In this document: positions 57,527-64,000 of the stretch, piece by piece | How positions within the stretch are numbered: the stretch's first letter is position 1 | Layout: each line of letters begins with the position of its first letter | DNA from: Bufo bufo | Taxonomy: Eukaryota > Chordata > Amphibia > Anura > Bufonidae | NCBI RefSeq assembly: GCF_905171765.1 | Contig: NC_053391.1 | Span: 657,543,750-657,607,749 of the forward strand | Length of the DNA stretch: 64,000 nucleotides | Reading direction: 5' to 3' | Notes under the pieces: generated by a model | The model's database searches: none | What the model saw: only the letters and a program-made list of their open reading frames with translations | What the model was told of the DNA's origin: nothing | Position numbers and translations under genes: made by a program

Positions 57527-59122
57527 CAGTGAGGAACAGAAGTATTTGAACACCCTGCGATTTTGCAAGTTCTCCCACTTAGAAATCATGGAGGGGTCTG
57601 AAATTCACATTGTAGGTGCATTCCCACTCTGAGAGACAGAATTTACAAAAAAAAAATATCAGGAAATCACATTGTATGATTTTTTTAAAATGTATTTGTC
57701 TTGCACTGCTGAACATAAGTATTTGAACACCTGAGAAAATCAGTGTTAATATTTGGTACAGAAGCCTTTGTTTGCAATTACAGAGGTCAAACGTTTCCTG
57801 TAGTTCTTGACCAGGTTTGCACACACTGCAACAGGGATTTTGGCCCACTCCTCCACACAGATCTCCTCAAGATCTGTCAGGTTTCGGGGCTGTCGCTGAG
57901 CAACACGGAGTTTCAGCTCCCTCCAAAGATGTTCTATTGGATTTAGGTCTGGAGACTGGCTAGGCCACTCCAGAACCTTGATATGCTTCTTACAGAGCCA
58001 CTCCTTGGTTATCCTGGCTGTGTGCTTCGGGTCGTAGACATGTTGGAAGACCCAGCCACGACCCTTCTTCAATGCTCTGACTGAGGGAAGGAGGTTGTTG
58101 CTCAACAATCTCACAATAAATGGCCCCATTCATCCTCTCCTTAATACAGTGCAGTCGTCCTGTCCTCTTCGCAGAAAAGCACCCCCAAAGCATGATGTTA
58201 CCACCCCCATACTTCACAGGAGGGATGGTGTTCTTGGGATGCAACTCATCCTTCTTTTTCCTCCAAACACGACGAGTGAAGTTTAGATCAAAAAGTTCTA
58301 CTTTGGTCTCATCTGACCACATGACTATCTCCCATGGCTCGTCTGGATCATCCAGATGGTCATTGGCAAACTTCAGACGGGCCTGGACATGTGATGACTT
58401 GAGCAGGGGAACCTTCCGTGCAATGCATGATTTGAAACCATGACGGCGTAGTGTTCTACCGACAGTGACCTTTGAAACTGTGGTCCCAGCTCTCTTCATG
58501 TCATTGACCAGCTCCTTCCTTGTAGTTCTGGGCTAATTCCTCACCTTTCTTATCATCAATGATACCCCACGAGGTGAGATCTTGCATGGAGCCCCAGTCT
58601 GAGGTAGATTGACAGTCGTGTTAAGCCTCTTCCATTTTCTAACAATTGCTCCAACAGTTGATCTATGTTCACCAAGCTGCTTGGCAATTGCCCCGTAGCC
58701 CTTTCCAGCCTTGTGGAGGTCCACAATTTTGTCTCTGGTGTCTTTTGACAGCTCTTTGGTCTTGCCCATGGTAGTAGTTGGCGTCTGACTGACTGTGAGG
58801 TGGACAGGTGTCTTTAAAGAGCTCAGACAGGTGCTACTAAAGTTAGATTAATGAGTGGAGTAGAGGTGGACTTTTTAAAGGCACAGTAACAGGTCTTTGA
58901 GAGGCAGAATTCTTGCTGTTTCTCAGGTGTTTAAATACATCAGCAGTGCAAGACAAATAAATTCTTTAAAAATCATACAATGTTATTTCCTGAATTTTTT
59001 TATTTTATTCTGTCTCCCAGAGTGGGAATGCACCTACAATGTGAATTTCAGACCCCTCCATGATTTCTAAGTGGGAGAACTTGCAAAATCGCAGGGTGTT
59101 CAAATACTTCTGTTCCTCACTG
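57527..59122 (-). mobile_element. Tc1-like element C, full-length ends
   Basis: 1,596 bp between TA at 57525-57526 and 59123-59124. Terminal inverted repeats start cagtgaggaacagaagtatt and extend >100 bp with high identity. The ends resemble the fish Passport group of Tc1 elements. Transposase on the minus strand. Confidence 0.93.
57746..58769 (-). pseudogene. Tc1-like transposase C, one stop and one frameshift
   Basis: Starts [20 protein letters not shown]; helix-turn-helix [20 protein letters not shown]. An in-frame TAG at 58533-58535 follows SLMIRKVRN, and the same frame continues with [20 protein letters not shown] and the catalytic MWSDETKVE (first Asp). A frameshift near 58105 leads to [14 protein letters not shown] (second Asp) and [11 protein letters not shown] (Glu, 34 residues on), ending GFCTKY. 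341 codons in total, normal for the family. All DDE residues are present, but the protein is not made in one piece. Confidence 0.92.
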
Positions 59123-59282
59123 TATGTGCTGTGAGGTAACCAGCATTTTAAGAAAAAAACTAAAAACTATTTTGCATCATTCTGTCACAAGATGTTTATG
59201 CTATATGTGGCTATGTGGTTGTATTGTGAATTGCAGCCAGTCAAGGGTTTTGCTTCCATGCCACAATATTTTTATCATTTAA

Positions 59283-59721
59283 AGGATTTGTCCCAAAGAC
59301 ATTTTCTACAGTTTTCAAACCAGCACCTGGATCTGAATACTTTTGTAATTGCATGTCAATAAAAATTTAGCAGAGCCACTGAGTTATTCAATAAAAAAAT
59401 CTATCTGTATAGCACCACCTGCTGTTTGTTTTTCACTTATTTCTTTGTCCTGCTCACTGAGAAGGCCGCACATGCTCAGTTTCATCCTCCAACTGCCTCC
59501 TGAGCTGTGATAGGGAGAGCTGAGACACGCCCCCTTAGTTGCAGCAGAAAAGACACTCGCCTTGAGCTGCCAGCTTTATATAAATCTAGCAGAGCAATAA
59601 ATGGTGAGATCTCTGGATCCATGTGAGGTACAGGGCTCGTTCTAGCTTTGTTATAAAGAGGTTGTCATGTACTATACGATGTCTGATTTTAATTTTTTAC
59701 ATTATTCATGGGATAACCCCT
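59283..59721. mobile_element. T2-type MITE, 'gttgtccca' family
   Basis: TTAA at 59279-59282 and 59722-59725. Starts aggatttgtcccaaag and ends catgggataacccct. Internal order of motifs as in 24595-25038 and 32473-32915. Confidence 0.85.
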
Positions 59722-59725
59722 TTAA

Positions 59726-60400
59726 GGAGATTTTGAAGTCCTTAAATGGGTTTTCCTGGAGTAGAATATTGATGACCTATCGCCAGGATAGGTTATCATT
59801 ATCAGGTTGTGGGGGTCTAACACCAGGCACCACATCAATCAGTTGTTTTGGGTCACCATCAGCACCAAAACTTTATAGTGGTCTGAGCCGGAGGCACAAG
59901 GTTCTGTCCCCTGTTCGGCCGCGCCAGCTCTCAATGAAATGTGTGATGCCGGTCTGAAATCAAATGCGGTCACCGGGAGCAGGCAGTTCCGAGTTCCGAG
60001 AACAGCCGCCGGGGGCCTCCATCGGGCTGTTCTCGGAACTGCCTGCTCCCGCTTACCGCATTTGTTTCAGACCGGCTTGCAGCGCAGGCACAGGTAAGGG
60101 CTTACCTGTGCCTCGCCGGACTTGTGAGAAAAGATGGCAGCCCGCATGTGTTTCCCGGGTGAACAATACGAACTGGCCATCACTGGTGTGGTGGCCAGAA
60201 ACTACATACTGGAAAGAGCCATCAATATCTAAGTACCAGAAATCATCTTCACTGCTGACTGGCTTACAGCAACTGTCTGACAAACACAACGTTCCTCTAA
60301 AATGTCTAGTTAGATGGCCCCTCAAGCTGAGGCCTCATGCACAAGATTGTATCCGTATTTCGGTCTGCAAACCAGGGATCCTCATTATTAGATACAGTAT
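59726..60400. other. Mixed repeat pieces, no gene supported
   Basis: A 'gatgacctat' MITE fragment at 59745-59840 and a foldback around 59990-60080 (gagcaggcagttccgag with gaactgcctgctcccg). 60125-60320 has open frames on both strands without a domain that I recognise. Confidence 0.45.
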
Positions 60401-60403
60401 ATT

Positions 60404-60560
60404 ACTAATAATCTTTATATATAGTGCCACTATATTCCTTAGCGCTTTACAATTCAGAAAGTAAAACCAAAATAGGCATCACAGAGTTACAGGCTAGTAT
60501 ACAATTGAAACACTAGGAGTAAAGGCCCTGAACGCAAGAGCTTACAATCTATGAGGAAAT
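60404..60560 (-). repeat. L2-type LINE or SINE tail
   Basis: Contains 'ccttagcgctttacaattca' and 'agagcttacaatctatgagg', landmarks of the 3' region of L2-type elements in fish and amphibians. Only a fragment. Orientation is tentative. Confidence 0.6.
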
Positions 60561-60579
60561 GGGGGTAACAAAAAATATA

Positions 60580-60940
60580 TAATAGATATATAATATATAT
60601 AATATATAAAATTGTTTTCTAAAGCATGTCCGTCCACCCTCGGACACCTTCGTTCACCTCTCACATCAATGGCAAGTGGTACTTCGCAGTTTCCGCGTTG
60701 CTTATTCACAATGGTCGCATTTGTCCACTCAAGATACTCTTTCACCACAGCAGCACGAGAACAGGTCACAAACTGCACAGTTTCAGAAATATTGACCCAA
60801 AAGCCAATAATCATCCCTTTCTGCAACTCTGACAAATCGTCCATTTTATCCATGGCAGTAGCGAGGGACATGTGTGCAGACAGCCTATCACCCACCTTAT
60901 ATACCCACCGAGCCTGCTCAGCACAAGGGACTTCCTTCAT
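60580..60940 (-). pseudogene. N-terminal fragment of a fourth Tc1-like transposase
   Basis: The minus strand is open for 132 codons. MDKMDDLSELQKGMIIGF at residues ~30-47 and CSRAAVVKEYLEWTN followed by RGNCEVPLAIDVRGERR match the helix-turn-helix and linker of Tc1 families whose proteins begin 'DLSEFQRG'. Upstream, 'acattattctgaccagtccc' (60960-60990, complement) looks like the terminal repeat. The catalytic domain is missing. The fragment at 13560-13990 could be the same family. Confidence 0.6.
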
Positions 60941-61289
60941 GAGCTACACCCTGCCGACATTGAAAGTAGGGACTGGTCAGAATAATGTGACTTGAACATG
61001 TTTGTTTAAAAACAGTTTGTCTCATGAGTGGTTGTTGGCGCTCCCCCCCACCCTGGTACCCATGGCAAATACACAGCCAGCCCCCAGCTATGCCCCTGCC
61101 TGCTTGCTATTTCACAAACGTCCTCAGCTACGACACAGCCATAAAGTATATTATAATTCCCTGACTACAAGTGAAGATCATGTCCCCCTGGATTACTTAT
61201 TTTAATTGCTTAACATCTGCCCATGTTTCTAGTGATAGTTAATTAATAATTGATGTACGTAGTTTATTGCTTGTTTTATATGTTATTGA

Positions 61290-61714
61290 ACGGCATCTGT
61301 CAGCAGTTTTGTACCTATGACACTGGCTGACCTGTTACATGTGCGCTTGGCAGCTGAAGGCATCTGTGTTGGTCCCATGTTTGTATGTGTCCGCATTGCT
61401 GAGAAAAAGGAAGTCTTAATATATGCAAATGAGCCTCTAGGAGCAACGGGGGCGTTACCGTTACACCTAGAGGCTCTGCTCTCTGCGCAACTGCTGCGCC
61501 CTCTGCACTTTGACAGGGTCAGGTAGTGTAAACTTCATCATGAATGGTTCTGTCAATCAGAGTGGAGAGGAGGCAGCAGTTGCAGAGAGAGCAGAGCCTC
61601 TAGGTGTAATGGCAACGCCCTCGTTGCACCTAGAGGCTCATTTGCATATATTAGAACATCATTTATCTCAGGAATGCGGGCACATAGGAACATGGGACCA
61701 ACACAGATGCCTTC
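61290..61714. mobile_element. T2-like foldback MITE, 'ggcatctgtcagcag' family
   Basis: Starts acggcatctgtcagcagttt after TTGA. Arms around 61340-61470 and 61590-61712 are complementary (gcctctaggagcaacggggg, 'aaggcatctgtgttggtccc'). The outer right terminus is missing. One arm also forms the right half of 32920-33395; the matching short proteins from both places are therefore repeat-derived. Confidence 0.7.
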
Positions 61715-63302
61715 AGCTAGTGAAATAAATTAAAATAAATAATTCAATGGGATATCATCTGCACTTGATCCAATTCCCTTGGCTTGTGCTCCCAGAATCC
61801 TACCGCAATTTGTAATGATTGTTCCGAAAGCTATTGAAAAGGCGATTCCTGGCAGATCAAATTTATATGGCTGACATTAAAACACAGAAAAATCTTACAC
61901 AGTAGCAATATTATGTTGTGTGAAGACCAGACCGGTTATCATTATGAAACTGTGGCCCCAGTAGCTTTGCCAGGAACCCTTCTTGGAGGGGGTTAGGGGG
62001 GTTAAGATCTAATTGCTGTCGTACTGGGTTATGTTACGAAGGGAATTCGAAAACTAGAAGCTGTTATCGAGGCCTTTCCAAACTTAAAGTCCTTGGAATG
62101 GAGCGAGTCTAAGGGTCATGGGAAAAAAAAAAACTGCGCGCCTTATTCTTCCCTTCTTGGCAATGCTCACAATGAGTTAGGGAGTGAGCAAACTTTTCGT
62201 GGGAGAAGGAACATGTGTCACGTCACGGCGAGATGCTCTGCAGATAACGCCGTGTTTATTAAACATTACATTAAAGACTTATTTTCTTTGTATAATATGT
62301 TTAACGAAAAAAAAAAAATATATATATATCAAAAATCGCAAAGTCAAAACTTTCACTTTCCGGGGTCAACAGCAAACGATTCACATGAACTGGAGTCAGC
62401 TTGTGCAAATACAGGCCTGTAAAAAGAAGACTTATCGCCCGGTGTTTACATAGAAGTGATGAGAAAAGAGGATTTAGGAAGGAGACGGAACAATCAGCAA
62501 TTCAAAAAGTTACAAAAACTTTAAAAAAAAAACACCATTAAAGCCTTGAGTTAAAACGGTTAAACAAGACGCTACAAGCTGAATGAATGAATGGAAGGAA
62601 GGAAATGTTCCGGGGAACTGCTCCTCGCCTGATCATCCGTGGTTGCGCTACGGCCGGCGACTTTCAATCCTTTGTTGTGTAACATGCAAAGAAAAAAAGG
62701 GTTCTATTTGCTGAATGGAAAGAGGGGCATGTAACGGCGCAATCCAATTCCACGGAGCGGTTTTAAGCTTGTTATGTTTACTCTCATTGTAGGGTTCATT
62801 AACGGAGACAAAGAGACAAGAAGGAAGCGCCGTATATACCGCAGCGAGTTAACACATGTAAAAGGCGCTCACTTCAGAAAGGTTAAAACCACCTTAGATA
62901 GAAAGAATGAGAGGCAGTGTTATTAAACACGAAGCCTAGAAATGAATGCTAGAAGTAAACGCGCTATATTGCCGCCCTGCTTCCTGGCGAGTTGGCAGCA
63001 CTTTCTGCAGGATCGTGAGTGACGCAAGCAGAAATCCTGTAGAGAAGAAAGGGGTTAACCTCGTGGTAATCGGCTCTACCCTGTCTAAAGACTCACTGAA
63101 GGAGGCATCTCAGCCAGGGGAGGGTGGGTTAACATGTTTGACCTAGGGCAAAAAGTGCCGAGGAGGGATGCTCCTGCTGCAGCCACTTGTCTTACAGTGG
63201 GAAGGAGGAGGAGTGGGGGACACTAATGATCTTCTAGGGGCACGGGAAGATTTCTTTATATATTTCTTAATTTTAACGGTAATATGAGAAAAATAGGACT
63301 AA
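61715..63302. other. Low-repeat intronic stretch
   Basis: Little recognisable repeat: a short A/T microsatellite at 62309-62330, A10 at 62522. Sequence such as 'tttgtaatgattgttccgaa' and 'tttatatggctgacattaaa' (61800-61885) has the look of non-coding single-copy DNA. No exon with splice sites was found. Confidence 0.45.
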
Positions 63303-63539
63303 GGCTACTTTCACACCGGCGTTCGGTGCGGATCCATCTTGTATCTGCATAGACGGATCCGCACCCATAATGCAAACGCTTGTATCCGTTCAGAACGGAT
63401 CCGTTTGCATTATTCATTCAAAAAAAAGAACGAATCCGTCCTGACTTACATTGAAAGTCAATGGGGGACGGATCCGCTTTCAATTGCACCACATTGTGTC
63501 AGTAAAAAACGGATCCGTCCCCATTGACTTACATTGTAA
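63303..63539. mobile_element. Harbinger-like MITE, left part only
   Basis: Starts ggctactttcacaccggcgt after TAA (63300-63302); CGGATCCG-rich foldback with arms around 63455. It stops where the next element begins at TAA 63537-63539, so the second may have inserted into the first. Confidence 0.6.
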
Positions 63540-64000
63540 GGCCTCTTTCACACGGCCGTTTTTTTTTTCCCGTTTACTGGCCGTTTTTTGCGGTCCGTAT
63601 ACGGTCCGTATACGGAACCATTGATTTCAATGGGTCCGCAAAAAAACCGGAATGTGTTCCGTATGCATTCCGTTTCCGTTTTTCCGTTCCGTTTTAACAT
63701 AGAACATGTCCTATATTTGGCCGCAAATCACGTTCTGTGGCTCCATTAAAGTCTATGGGTCCGCAAAAAAAACGGAATGCATACGGAAGTGCATCCGTAT
63801 GTCTTCCGTATCCGTTCCGTTTTTTGCGGATCCATCTATTGAAAATGTTATGCCCAGCCCAATTTTTGCTATGAAATTACTGTATACTGTATTTGCCATA
63901 CGGAAAAACGGAACGGAAAAACGGAACGGAAACGGAAACACAACGGAAACAAAAAACGGAACAACGGATCCGTGAAAAACGGATCGCAAAACACTGAAAA
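63540..64000. mobile_element. Harbinger-like MITE, runs off the right edge
   Basis: Starts ggcctctttcacacggccgt after TAA, the same terminus as 3270-4264 and 26438-27381 but with a different interior made of 'ttccgtttttccgttccg' blocks and their complements (63660-63830, 63900-63990). The right end is outside the window. Confidence 0.65.

Larger units (their letters stand above)
23240..64000 (-). other. ARHGAP42 upstream intron, probably intron 1 (partial)
   Basis: Sequence upstream of the 23144-23239 exon on the minus strand. I looked for the N-terminal exon (start codon and first BAR helix) and for a CpG-rich promoter and found neither, so the intron probably continues past the right edge. 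It contains three Tc1-like elements, most of the TTAA and TWA MITEs, all large tandem arrays and the palindromic cluster at 29.4-33.8 kb. Confidence 0.75.

Noticed and set aside
59964..60464. 166-codon plus-strand frame
   Set aside because: It spans a foldback, unclassified DNA and an L2-type tail; no coherent protein family was recognised.
23240..64000. ARHGAP42 first exon and promoter
   Set aside because: No start-codon exon encoding the first BAR helix and no CpG-island-like region with splice donor were seen; presumably beyond the right edge.
1..64000. tRNA, rRNA or snRNA genes
   Set aside because: No cloverleaf with A and B boxes or recognisable rRNA/snRNA segment was noticed; a covariance-model scan would be needed for certainty.

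Overview
This window is vertebrate nuclear DNA, most likely from an anuran amphibian and probably a neobatrachian frog or toad. The repeat content is the basis for that: dense TTAA-flanked MITEs that begin AAAGGGG or AAAGGGAAC (the T2/Kolobok-like signature described in Xenopus), palindromic MITEs rich in CGGATCCG with ends of the form 'ctttcacac', three Tc1-like elements, and CR1- and L2-type LINE tails. There are no operons, bacterial genes, CRISPR arrays or rRNA genes, and I saw no tRNA. Almost all open reading frames are chance frames inside repeats.

The one host gene I can support lies on the minus strand. Two small exons with consensus splice sites, 23144-23239 (96 bp) and 8313-8374 (62 bp), have compatible phases and together encode about 52 residues of a GRAF-family BAR domain, best matching ARHGAP42 (GRAF3). 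The window therefore holds the end of the upstream intron (23240-64000), the whole intron between the exons (8375-23143) and the start of the downstream intron (1-8312). Neither the exon with the start codon nor the exon after 8313 was found here.

Layout on the plus strand. 1-8.3 kb: T2-type MITEs (708-1196, 1918-2403, 6228-6691) and a 995-bp palindromic Harbinger-like MITE (3270-4264). 8.3-23.1 kb: a TIR-bounded repeat with embedded minisatellites (about 8934-10868), a Tc1 fragment, a T2 MITE sharing one TTAA with a 2-kb TTAACC-type element (14035-16546), a 5'-truncated CR1-like LINE (17776-18392) and a G20 run. 23.3-29 kb: a 30-bp tandem array next to the exon, T2 MITEs and a second copy of the Harbinger-like palindrome (26438-27381). 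29.4-35.5 kb: a chain of elements joined at shared TTAA or TTA sites, including a 3-kb TTAACC element built from alternating inverted ~380-bp arms and a MITE that has become part of a tandem repeat. 36-49.6 kb: more TTAA MITEs, a 1.36-kb TTA-flanked element and two Tc1-like elements (42329-43903, 47010-48580). 49.6-54 kb: a degenerate 26-bp array interrupted by a hAT-like MITE, then a 38-bp minisatellite of about 31 copies. 55-64 kb: inverted LTR-like segments, a TA-flanked MITE, a third Tc1-like element (57527-59122), an L2-type tail, a fourth Tc1 fragment and two Harbinger-like MITEs at the right edge.

Nothing here forms a pathway. The biology is a Rho-GAP gene whose introns have been expanded by cut-and-paste DNA transposons, many of which reused the same target sites. 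All coordinates come from reading the sequence; family names rest on recognition of termini and protein motifs, not on database searches.
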